From: Treponema primitia ZAS-1
GTDB taxonomy: Bacteria; Spirochaetota; Spirochaetia; Treponematales; Breznakiellaceae
Length of the DNA: 56,326 nt
Assembly (NCBI RefSeq): GCF_000297095.1
Contig: NZ_AEEA01000103.1
Span: 1 to 56,326 of the forward strand
Direction: 5' to 3'
The number at the start of each line of letters is the position of its first letter. Position 1 is the stretch's first letter. Of the stretch, positions 16,153 to 23,474 are shown piece by piece. Position numbers and translations under genes: made by a program. The notes beneath the pieces were generated by a model that ran no database searches, had not been told where the DNA came from, and saw only the letters and a program-made list of their open reading frames with translations.

Positions 16153-17197
16153 TCTCCCCCAAAACCTGATTGCCCAATACCCGCCGGAACAGCGGGGGCA
16201 GAGCAGGCTCATGGTTCTGGATCGGGTACAGCACAGCCGCTCCCATCACCGTATGGCGGATCTTCCGTCCCTGCTTGAACCGGGGGACCTCCTGGTCTTT
16301 AACAATTCTAAAGTCAGGAAGGCCCGTATCTACGGAACAGGATCCGGCGGCAGCCTCGGCCGGGTAGAATTTCTGCTCCTAACACGCCGGGATCCCCACA
16401 CCTGGACGGTCATGGCGCAACGGACAAAACGCCGCCGCATCGGGACCCGCTATGTTTTTGCGGATGGACTGGAAGCGGAAATCACCGGCGAAGAGGGGGA
16501 GCTCCGTTTACTCCGCTTTGACCGCCCCATTGACGAGGCCTGGCTTGACCGGTACGGACACATTCCCCTGCCCCCCTACATCAGGCGTGAGGATACCCCG
16601 GCGGACAGTGAACGCTACCAGACCGTTTACGCCGCCGTCCCCGGTTCCGCAGCGGCGCCCACGGCGGGGCTCCACTTTACCGAGGAAATCCTCGCGCGCC
16701 TTACCGAGGGGGGTATAGAAAGCGCCTTTGTCACCCTCCATGTGGGGCTTGGTACCTTCCTCCCGGTGCGCAGCGAAAACATCGAGGATCACCGGATGCA
16801 CGAAGAAAACTATTCCATTGATGAGGACACCGCCGCCAAAATCGAACGGGCAAAGGCGGAAAAGCGCCGGGTTATCGCCGTGGGTACCACCAGCGCCCGC
16901 ACCCTGGAGTCCGCCTGGGATGGCAGCGACCAGTTCGGGGAACTTCGCTGCAAATTGCGCCGTGGCGAAGGGGCCACATCTATTTTCATCTACCCCGGCT
17001 ATACCTTTAAGCTTGTGGACGCCCTGTTCACCAACTTCCACACCCCCGAATCGACCCTGCTGATGCTGGTATCGGCTTTTGCTGACGCAAAACCCGGCGC
17101 CTTTGCGGGTAGAGAATTCATCCTGGACTCGTACCGGGAGGCGGTAGAATTGGGTTACCGCTTTTTCAGTTACGGCGACGCCATGTTAATCGTCTAG
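16127..17197 (+). CDS. queA: S-adenosylmethionine:tRNA ribosyltransferase-isomerase
   Basis: This 356-residue QueA transfers and isomerises the ribosyl group of SAM onto 7-aminomethyl-deazaguanine in tRNA, giving epoxyqueuosine. Family landmarks include MKLTDFSFDLPQNLIAQYP at the N-terminus, LVFNNSKVRKARI, YQTVYA, GAAAPTAGLHFT-like AAPTAGLHFTEE, and HVGLGTFLPV. ATG 16127 matches the family N-terminus and has AAGGG upstream. An earlier in-frame start at 16097 only adds residues read through ruvB. It overlaps ruvB by 26 nt. Confidence 0.95.
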   Translation: MKLTDFSFDLPQNLIAQYPPEQRGQSRLMVLDRVQHSRSHHRMADLPSLLEPGDLLVFNNSKVRKARIYGTGSGGSLGRVEFLLLTRRDPHTWTVMAQRTKRRRIGTRYVFADGLEAEITGEEGELRLLRFDRPIDEAWLDRYGHIPLPPYIRREDTPADSERYQTVYAAVPGSAAAPTAGLHFTEEILARLTEGGIESAFVTLHVGLGTFLPVRSENIEDHRMHEENYSIDEDTAAKIERAKAEKRRVIAVGTTSARTLESAWDGSDQFGELRCKLRRGEGATSIFIYPGYTFKLVDALFTNFHTPESTLLMLVSAFADAKPGAFAGREFILDSYREAVELGYRFFSYGDAMLIV

Positions 17198-17269
17198 CGG
17201 AGCCCTCAACCTTCCCCAGGGATTACCGATAATAGAAGGAGGTTCAAAAAATATTTTCGGAGGACGATA

Positions 17270-17482
17270 ATGAAACGTTACTGTATAAAATGCGGATCAA
17301 ATCAGGCTGCATATTGTGATATCCTTGAACAGACCGCCGATGGGTACCGGGTCCGCATAACCAGGATTACCAATGGGTATGAAAAAACACTTGACGATTT
17401 TATGGACAACCAGCTTTTTGAAACCTGCGTTAAAACCGGGTATATTTTTGAGATGAAAGAAAGCGCCAGTTCTGTCGCCTGA
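17270..17482 (+). CDS. Small conserved-looking CxxC protein of unknown function
   Basis: This 70-residue protein starts MKRYCIKCG, with one CxxC near the N-terminus and two more cysteines (positions 16 and 54) that could complete a metal site. The rest is a beta-rich segment (DGYRVRITRITNGYEKTLDDFMDN). No family is recognised. It is called real because GGAGG precedes the ATG at the right distance and codon use matches the neighbours. It sits alone downstream of queA. Confidence 0.65.
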   Translation: MKRYCIKCGSNQAAYCDILEQTADGYRVRITRITNGYEKTLDDFMDNQLFETCVKTGYIFEMKESASSVA

Positions 17483-17546
17483 AAAAGCTTCTCCAATAGG
17501 CAGAACGCCCCTGGCTGTGGATAGTTGCTTTTTATTTACAATTTCC

Positions 17547-18257
17547 TTAATCCCACTCAAAACCTACTCTAAAATCGCCGTTTCCCAAGGTACCGGCGTT
17601 GTCCCCGATAATGGGGGCGCGGTCCCCATTGGATGTCCCGGAATCGCTTGCGATGGGTAGGCTAGGCGTCAGAGACTGGGCGGCCGCTTCAAAGGGCGAT
17701 ACCACCCGGTTGTTTGCTTCATCAAAATAACTATTTCCCCTTCTGGCGACAAAGACCTTCCGTCCATTGGCAAGGGAGTATTGGACACGCCCATTGTCAA
17801 CATGGAGGTTCATGGTATCCATTTCAAAGGAGGTTCCCCGCACCGATGCGGTTGCGGTGGGGCTCCGCACGGTAAAATCGGTCTTGCCTCCCGAGGGGGG
17901 CGTCACATCGGCCCGGATTCTTCCGGTTTGCAGTTGCAGCGATACTGTCTCGTTACCATCGTTGTTTATGATTTCTTCCAGGCTTAAACGGGTAAGGGGC
18001 CGTATGGTTAGGGTGGAGTTCCCCAGGGCAATTATTGCGCTGCTTTTAAAGCCCGTGGATATCAGGGTGTTCTTCGTCAGGGTATCTCCCGCTGCGGCGG
18101 GTGTCCATGCGCTTTCGTTTGTGATTTTAAGCGTTACATCCCCGGTTAATTCCCGGATAAAAGCGTTTTCCTGGGCAAAGATTGACACCTGGCGCCCCGG
18201 AAACCATATACCGATCAGCGCTAACAGTACCAGTATTTCTTTTTTGCATAGCATCAT
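17547..18257 (-). CDS. FecR-domain exported protein
   Basis: This 236-residue protein begins with a signal-like hydrophobic stretch (LVLLALIGIWFPG) and then a FecR domain. That includes a region GDTLTKNTLISTGFKSSAIIALGNSTLTIRPLTRLSL and the hallmark FTVRSPTATASVRGTSFEM near residues 127-145. FecR-type domains occur in periplasmic sensors and, in spirochaetes, in many surface or periplasmic proteins not tied to iron. It is the last gene of a minus-strand envelope cluster and lies 7 nt downstream of the barrel gene. Confidence 0.85.
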   Translation of the reverse strand: MMLCKKEILVLLALIGIWFPGRQVSIFAQENAFIRELTGDVTLKITNESAWTPAAAGDTLTKNTLISTGFKSSAIIALGNSTLTIRPLTRLSLEEIINNDGNETVSLQLQTGRIRADVTPPSGGKTDFTVRSPTATASVRGTSFEMDTMNLHVDNGRVQYSLANGRKVFVARRGNSYFDEANNRVVSPFEAAAQSLTPSLPIASDSGTSNGDRAPIIGDNAGTLGNGDFRVGFEWD

Positions 18258-18264
18258 GTGTCTC

Positions 18265-19464
18265 CTAAAATGAAAGAATGGTTCCTAATGAAACGCGGTA
18301 CTTTAAATCCGCATCGCTGCGGAAAGCCTTGCCTAAGGCGGGGAAGAAGGCGCCGCCGCCAAGGGTGAACGAAAGGTCTGTAAGGGGCGCCCAGGTAAGG
18401 CCGCCGTAGATCTCGCCCCCCAGGAGGGGGGAACGGGAGTCGGGGTCAAGGTCGCTGTCCGTATAGGTAAACGAATCGGTTCTGAAAAGATAGGCCGCCG
18501 AGATTTCCGCAGAAAGGGTGTTGTGCAGCCGCGCGGCGTATTCCGCCTCGGCCAGGGCCAAGCCGGAGAGCCGGGGCCGCAGGACTTTGCCCTGGGCCAC
18601 GGTGTTTATGGGCAGAAAGGCGGTAACCGTGTCATTCCACGCTCCGGAAGAAACGGCGCCGCCAAAGCGTATGCGGTCTTCCATCGCGCTGGGGAGGAGC
18701 CAGACCAGGTGGGCGGCGGCGGCGAAACTCATGGCGGGGTCGGTGTCTTCAATCTCCTGCATCCCCAGAATGCCGCCGAATTCGGCGTTCCAATCATCCA
18801 GAAAAGGGACGCCCAGTTTTACTTCCGCGTACTGGGTATGGATTGTCGCAGTATCGCTATCGTTCATATCATATTGCCCAAAGACTGCGAAGGCAAGGTC
18901 GCTGCCGGTATCGAAAAGGGCGGGTATCTCCAAACTTACGCCATAGACCAGCCGCCGGGAGGCGAAGTAGACATCCCGGTCGTGGTAGTCGGTGAGGTCT
19001 TCGCTGTTCATCACGATGTAGGCGTTCCGTTTGTTGAGGAGCCCGGTGTAAAAGGCGCCGACGGAAAGGCGGGTCTTTCCCAGGTCGGCGCTGAGGGCGA
19101 GCCCGTCAAAGAGGCCGGTGGCGGCGAGCTGGAGGGGTTCCTGCCAGAACAGGCGGCCCAGATCAAGGTGCAGGCCGGGTGCGGCCTCGCAGCTGAACTC
19201 AAAGCGATACAGCTCCGGGACGGACTTCCATTCTTCGTTCGCCAACTCTGCGGTGATGCCCCCGGAAAGGTAGAGGTCCCCCTTTTCTCCAAGGGGAGCG
19301 GCGAACCAGGGCATCACCGTTCCGGTGTATTCAAAGCTGCCGTAGGGTTCATCACCATTACTGAGCACCGGAGATTGGTTTAGCACCAGCCCAAAATCCT
19401 GGGCCGCCGCCATGACCGCGCACAGGAATACTAATAGGCCGATGAGGGCTCTTTTTACTTTCAT
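18265..19464 (-). CDS. Predicted outer-membrane beta-barrel protein
   Basis: This 399-residue protein has a signal peptide (MKVKRALIGLLVFLCAVMAAAQ). Alternating amphipathic strands rich in Gly and aromatic residues follow, and it ends RVSLGTILSF with terminal phenylalanine, the usual barrel-assembly signal. No named porin family is recognised. It overlaps the upstream gene by 4 nt and precedes the FecR protein, so all are probably one transcript and one envelope assembly. Confidence 0.75.
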   Translation of the reverse strand: MKVKRALIGLLVFLCAVMAAAQDFGLVLNQSPVLSNGDEPYGSFEYTGTVMPWFAAPLGEKGDLYLSGGITAELANEEWKSVPELYRFEFSCEAAPGLHLDLGRLFWQEPLQLAATGLFDGLALSADLGKTRLSVGAFYTGLLNKRNAYIVMNSEDLTDYHDRDVYFASRRLVYGVSLEIPALFDTGSDLAFAVFGQYDMNDSDTATIHTQYAEVKLGVPFLDDWNAEFGGILGMQEIEDTDPAMSFAAAAHLVWLLPSAMEDRIRFGGAVSSGAWNDTVTAFLPINTVAQGKVLRPRLSGLALAEAEYAARLHNTLSAEISAAYLFRTDSFTYTDSDLDPDSRSPLLGGEIYGGLTWAPLTDLSFTLGGGAFFPALGKAFRSDADLKYRVSLGTILSF

Positions 19465-19940
19465 ACTGATGGGCCTCTTCGAACCGGAGCTTCCGTGTAT
19501 TCAAGGACCCGGCCGAGTATTTGCAGCAGCCGCTCCCCGGAAACTTTCTGGGTGGCATAGGCGCGGCCCTGTATCAGGCCCCGGTAGACTAAATCCCGGT
19601 AGGCGTACCGGCTGCCGTGGGACAGGGTAAACATGAGGCCCCCCTTGATGCCCGCCGCCTGCATGATGAGGAGCGATACGCCCCCCAGGGTGACGGCGCT
19701 GTCCGCCCTCGCCTTCCTGGGCAGCCAGTTCCGGTTCAGCGCAAACTGGTAGGCGTCGCCGGGGGTGGTTCCCCCGGGGACCGCCTCCACCGACGAAAGG
19801 ACCAGCCACGCCGCGTCCTGGCAGCTCACGATCGGCGCCCCCAGGAGCCGCTCCAGTTCCCCCGCGGTTTCGGCGTGGGCCCTTGGGGCGGAGAGCAGGG
19901 CGGCGGCCAGGGTGCAGAGCAGTAACAAATATCGTTTCAT
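19461..19940 (-). CDS. Hypothetical exported protein
   Basis: With ATG 19940 (AAGGAA upstream) this is 159 residues: signal peptide MKRYLLLLCTLAAALLSAPRAHAE, then a compact helical domain (GELERLLGAPIVSCQDAAWLVL...GRVLEYTEAPV). I do not recognise the family. The gene overlaps the barrel gene start by 4 nt, which points to coupled translation and a shared role at the envelope. Confidence 0.72.
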   Translation of the reverse strand: MKRYLLLLCTLAAALLSAPRAHAETAGELERLLGAPIVSCQDAAWLVLSSVEAVPGGTTPGDAYQFALNRNWLPRKARADSAVTLGGVSLLIMQAAGIKGGLMFTLSHGSRYAYRDLVYRGLIQGRAYATQKVSGERLLQILGRVLEYTEAPVRRGPSV

Positions 19941-19976
19941 GATGTTCCTTCTATAACTGCCATCCAAGATGCCTGC

Positions 19977-22058
19977 TTACCATCCGAAGCTCATCCCATA
20001 GGTGCCCGTGGGCAAGCCACCGGTGGCGGTGTGGGGTACGGTCTCCCAGGACAGTACGGGGTAGGGATAGTCCGTGCCAAGGTACTTCCAGTAGTCGTTG
20101 ACGCCGACGGTAAAGTTCCAGTTAAGGCCGACGGTGATAGGGACGGCGCTACTGATAGGCATTGCGCTGATGTAGATTGCTTTATTCGTCTCTCTCTGGA
20201 AATCTTCGCGGAAAAGGGTGACATTATTGTAGTTGCCGTCAGTAGAATAGGCTGTATAGCCGTCAAGGTTAACAACAGAGGTTACCGCCGGTGTAAAGAT
20301 GATGTTTGCTGCGGCAAAGTTGAAGGTGTCGGTGGTAACACTGTCACCGATACCATGCACTACAGGATTACCGTTACCTTTGATGGTGCTATTCAAGGCA
20401 ATGCTGTTGTTGACCTTGTTACTATTGCTCGTATTCCCCACAATACCGCCGGCATAGGCGTTTCCGGTAACAGCGGCAGGGGTCCCCACCGCTTCAACGG
20501 TTCCCAGGGCGTAGGTGTTGGTAATTTCCTGGGAAGAGCCGAGCTCGCCCGCAATGCCCCCGGCAATACCCTTGACTCGTCCGTCGGCTTTGACATCGGC
20601 GTAGGCATAGCTGTTTTCAATCTTATAGCCCGTGCCGGTAGCGATACCCGCAATGCCCCCTGCATAGGCGATCCCGGAGCTTGTATTGGAGGCGGTGGCG
20701 GTGATAGTCCTGTCGGTGGCGCCATTGGCGGCGGCATAGGAGGATCTGACGTTGCCACTGGCAGAGTAGCCCACAATACCCCCGGCATACCCGCTAATAA
20801 CGGCGCTTATCTTTACGCCTCCGGTAAAGGAGCTTTTTTCGATGTTGCCGTAATTGCCCCCGACGATACCCCCGGCAATGGCCACTGCCCCGGTGGAACC
20901 GCCAAAGAGGGTGCTTGTCGTGTCGGTGGAGGTACCCTTCACGGTGATGGTTCCTACCGCATGGGAATTGGTGATGGCTATGTTGGAATAGCCTGCAATG
21001 CCCCCGACCAAAACCTCTGGGGCGCTTGCTCCGATGTCCCCGGTTCCGATGTCCCCGGTTCCGATGTTCCCGGTAAAGGTATTGCCTGCGAAGGGGTGGG
21101 AACCGTCACCGTTGAGTCTTCCGGTGATCCCGCCAATCTCCAGGCTGGCTCCTAGTATGTTGTTGGTTGCATAGATACCGCCGTCGCCGAGGACCGAAAC
21201 GGTAATCCCCGTGGCTGTTGTATTACCAAGGGCTCCCGCAAGGCCGCCCACCCTCGTGGGGCTAAAGGTAAGCTCTAGCGGGGAGTCTTGGGTGCCAAAC
21301 GCGTTTGCGGCATATTCCACGGTTAGATCCGTAATCGTCGCCTGAGTGGCGTTGCCGAAGAGTCCCAGGTACTGCCCCATTAATGCCGTGGGGGCGAAGC
21401 TCTGGATGGTTATCTTCTTTCCGCCGCCGTCAAAGGTGGCTCCAAAGGAGGTCGTGTCATCGCCGAGGGGAGTCCATGGATCGGTAAGGGTAATGTCGTT
21501 CACCAGGTGGTAGGTTTTCCCCGAGGTAATGGAAAGGTCGCCCGGCCCAATGCGCCGCAGTTCCTCTTCATTGTGGATGAAGTAGGTCGAAAGACCCGCC
21601 TCGTAGTTGGAGTCTAGAATCATGGAGATGGTCTCCGTTACAGGGACATCGTGAGCAATGGCAACAGCTTTGGCGCCATTGCCCACCAGGTTTGTGTAGG
21701 CATTGTCATCATAGGCAGTAGCGTTAATGGTCCAAGACCCCTCTTCCAGGGTTAAGCTCTTTTCGCTAACCGCTCCCAGGGTCAGGGTGTAGCTCCCGAT
21801 GGTGGCATGGGTAAAAGTGAGCTTGTAATACAGAGGGATGGTGGGATCGCCTGCCCACGCAACGGCCCGGGAAGCGGCCCGGCCGGCTGCCGCAGGCGGC
21901 GCTATAGCCGTGCCGGAGAGGACTATGGTGATTCTCCCCTTGCCAGCTTCCATGGGCGGCTCTTTCCGGGCGCTGTCCGGCGCGGCGGGGAGGTCGCAGG
22001 AAATGACCGCGAAGGCGACCATCAAGGTCATCACGATGAATCTAAATATCTTTTTCAT
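19977..22058 (-). CDS. GLUG-repeat surface lipoprotein
   Basis: From ATG 22058 (GAGGAG upstream) this is a 693-residue lipoprotein with MKKIFRFIVMTLMVAFAVISC and the lipobox cysteine near residue 21. The middle and C-terminal parts hold at least six GLUG-type repeats (AGGIAGYSN, AGGIVGGNYG, AGGIVGYSAS, AGGIAGIATG, AGGIAGELGS, AGGIVGNTSN), each followed by a strand such as NSYAYADV. Such beta-solenoid arrays are common in adhesins and in proteins binding carbohydrate surfaces. A short degenerate repeat (GTGDIGTGDIG, about 21031-21075) comes from 15-bp DNA duplications. The gene lies directly downstream of a response regulator. Confidence 0.82.
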   Translation of the reverse strand: MKKIFRFIVMTLMVAFAVISCDLPAAPDSARKEPPMEAGKGRITIVLSGTAIAPPAAAGRAASRAVAWAGDPTIPLYYKLTFTHATIGSYTLTLGAVSEKSLTLEEGSWTINATAYDDNAYTNLVGNGAKAVAIAHDVPVTETISMILDSNYEAGLSTYFIHNEEELRRIGPGDLSITSGKTYHLVNDITLTDPWTPLGDDTTSFGATFDGGGKKITIQSFAPTALMGQYLGLFGNATQATITDLTVEYAANAFGTQDSPLELTFSPTRVGGLAGALGNTTATGITVSVLGDGGIYATNNILGASLEIGGITGRLNGDGSHPFAGNTFTGNIGTGDIGTGDIGASAPEVLVGGIAGYSNIAITNSHAVGTITVKGTSTDTTSTLFGGSTGAVAIAGGIVGGNYGNIEKSSFTGGVKISAVISGYAGGIVGYSASGNVRSSYAAANGATDRTITATASNTSSGIAYAGGIAGIATGTGYKIENSYAYADVKADGRVKGIAGGIAGELGSSQEITNTYALGTVEAVGTPAAVTGNAYAGGIVGNTSNSNKVNNSIALNSTIKGNGNPVVHGIGDSVTTDTFNFAAANIIFTPAVTSVVNLDGYTAYSTDGNYNNVTLFREDFQRETNKAIYISAMPISSAVPITVGLNWNFTVGVNDYWKYLGTDYPYPVLSWETVPHTATGGLPTGTYGMSFGW

Positions 22059-22168
22059 AACATACTCCTCTTTATAGTTCTCCACTCAGGAGAAATAGCT
22101 TTATAGATAAGCATAGCGCGTTTAACCGAAGATGCCGATTTCTTTTGGCTAGACTTTGGGGGTAAAAT

Positions 22169-22184
22169 CTAGACTTTTGTCTAG
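22169..22184 (-). terminator. Weak hairpin downstream of the response regulator
   Basis: CTAGAC and GTCTAG form a 6-bp stem around a 4-nt loop, and on the minus strand a short T-rich stretch follows. It may partly end the regulator transcript before the lipoprotein gene. The stem is short, so the call is weak. Confidence 0.3.
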
Positions 22185-22202
22185 GTTTTATTCGCAAGCG
22201 TT

Positions 22203-22874
22203 TTACCCGTGGGGGCTAATGAGCCCGTTGGCCACGGCGTATACCACGTACTGCATGATGCTGTCGTAGCCGGTTTTATTGAGGATGCCGGTGATAACCG
22301 CCTTGAGGGTGCCTTCGGAAATGTTGAGTTCCTGCTCGATAAAACTGCGATCCCGGGCTTGGGCAAGGAGGCGCAGGATCCGCATCTCCCGGTCGGTAAA
22401 TTTCGGGCTCAGGGCCGCCAGGGTGGGGACATGGGTGGGAAAGGTGCCGTATCCTGCCATGGTTCCCCGGATTATCTGTAAGAGTAAATCGTTCTTTACG
22501 TTTTTATAGACAAAGCTATGAGCCCCGGCTTTTCGTGCGGCCTCGATAAAGGTAATCTCCGGGAAGGCGGTTATGATGATGATCTTGGTGTCCGGGAATT
22601 CAGCCAGAATTTCCTGGGTGGCGCTTATGCCGTTAATTTGTGTATGGCTGCTTTCTTCCTGCGCCAAGCCCCGGTGGGAACCGCCGTTTACCAGGTTGTC
22701 GTCGGTAAGCACATCCATAAGGATAAGGTCAGGCCGGTTCTGACGGCAGAACTCCAGGGCATCCCCGGCATGTTCCAGGGCGCCGACGACCTCCATATCC
22801 TTCTCGCCGGAAAGTATGGTGGTCAATGCTTCCCGGAGCATGGTCATGTCCTCAACAATCAGTATGCGTATCAT
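22203..22874 (-). CDS. NarL/LuxR-type response regulator with an insertion after the phospho-Asp
   Basis: From ATG 22874 (GGAG six bases upstream) this is 223 residues. The receiver domain begins MIRILIVEDMTMLREAL and contains the phosphorylation site in LILMDVL. The output domain FTDREMRILRLLAQARDRSFIEQELNISEGTLKAVITGILNKTG is a LuxR-type HTH. Between the phospho-Asp and the usual NGI(S/E)AT helix lies a hydrophilic stretch about 20 residues longer than normal (DDNLVNGGSHRGLAQEESS). It follows the hybrid kinase on the same strand and precedes the envelope cluster, its likely target. Confidence 0.88.
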   Translation of the reverse strand: MIRILIVEDMTMLREALTTILSGEKDMEVVGALEHAGDALEFCRQNRPDLILMDVLTDDNLVNGGSHRGLAQEESSHTQINGISATQEILAEFPDTKIIIITAFPEITFIEAARKAGAHSFVYKNVKNDLLLQIIRGTMAGYGTFPTHVPTLAALSPKFTDREMRILRLLAQARDRSFIEQELNISEGTLKAVITGILNKTGYDSIMQYVVYAVANGLISPHG

Positions 22875-22952
22875 GTGCATCTCCATTGTCCAACAGGGTA
22901 CCGGCTATCAATCTGAAAAACCTTAACTTTTAGCCAGACTTTTAGCCCTTTG

Positions 22953-23474
22953 TTAAGACTTTTCTCCAGAGCCTGCTGCGGCGCTGAGCTGTTCCACAAA
23001 TTGTTTAAAGGAATCGTAGAAACCGGGGCCATGTTCCCGGATCCCCGGGCTATCCTCCTCCCTGCCCAGGGCTTCGAGGACCCCAGCCTCCGCCGAAAGG
23101 GCATCGGCGCCTATGGAAAAGAGTGCGTTCTTGAGGGCATGCATAAGGGTGGCAAAAAAGAGAAAGCTTTGGTCCGCAACTTGCAACGAAGTTTCCCGCG
23201 CTGGCGCCGGCTGACCCCTGTCTGCGGGAGCCGGAACGGCCGCAAGCTGCTGGAAATGAAACAGTACGTGCCGCAGGGTGTTTATGCGTTCTTTGCTGTC
23301 TTCGCAAAAGCTGCTGAGCACATAGCGATAGCCCTCTTCTTCGCCGCCGGTGCGTTCAAGCCCCGCGGCGGTATCCAGGCCGTCCAGGTCCGGGAGTGCG
23401 CCGTTCCCCGCAGGCGTCCCGGCAGCGGCAGACGTCTCGTCTGTGGCAGACGGGGCAGCTTCTTCCACCAGCAC
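22953..23474 (-). CDS. Hpt phosphotransfer domain, detached C-terminal part of the hybrid kinase
   Basis: This frame encodes the expected C-terminal continuation of the kinase at 23282-26110. It has a linker, then a helical domain with HALKNALFSIGADALS near residues 112-127. That fits the Hpt motif (His-x-Leu-Lys-Asn), which takes phosphate from the receiver and passes it to the regulator. It is reached from the kinase frame by a one-base shift near 23475-23500, where GGGCCC occurs. One added G would join the frames as ...FIPKENRGPVLVEEAA. The linker carries a single in-frame mini-repeat (ARETSLQ, 23181-23200). The annotated GTG start is probably not a real start. Confidence 0.7.
   Translation of the reverse strand: MLVEEAAPSATDETSAAAGTPAGNGALPDLDGLDTAAGLERTGGEEEGYRYVLSSFCEDSKERINTLRHVLFHFQQLAAVPAPADRGQPAPARETSLQVADQSFLFFATLMHALKNALFSIGADALSAEAGVLEALGREEDSPGIREHGPGFYDSFKQFVEQLSAAAGSGEKS
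23181..23200 (-). repeat. Single mini-repeat core in the Hpt fragment
   Basis: This is an exact copy of CGCGGGAAACTTCGTTGCAA on the coding strand, giving ARETSLQ in the linker before the Hpt helices. It is the only exact single (non-tandem) copy in the window and uses the same frame as the array in the pseudouridine synthase gene. Confidence 0.93.

Noticed and set aside
18518..19383. Plus-strand frames opposite the barrel protein
   Set aside because: They are antisense shadows with no signal peptide, no ribosome site and no recognisable domain.
20031..21155. A 374-residue plus-strand frame opposite the GLUG lipoprotein
   Set aside because: It is a Gly-rich antisense shadow of the repeat-containing gene, without start signal or family features.
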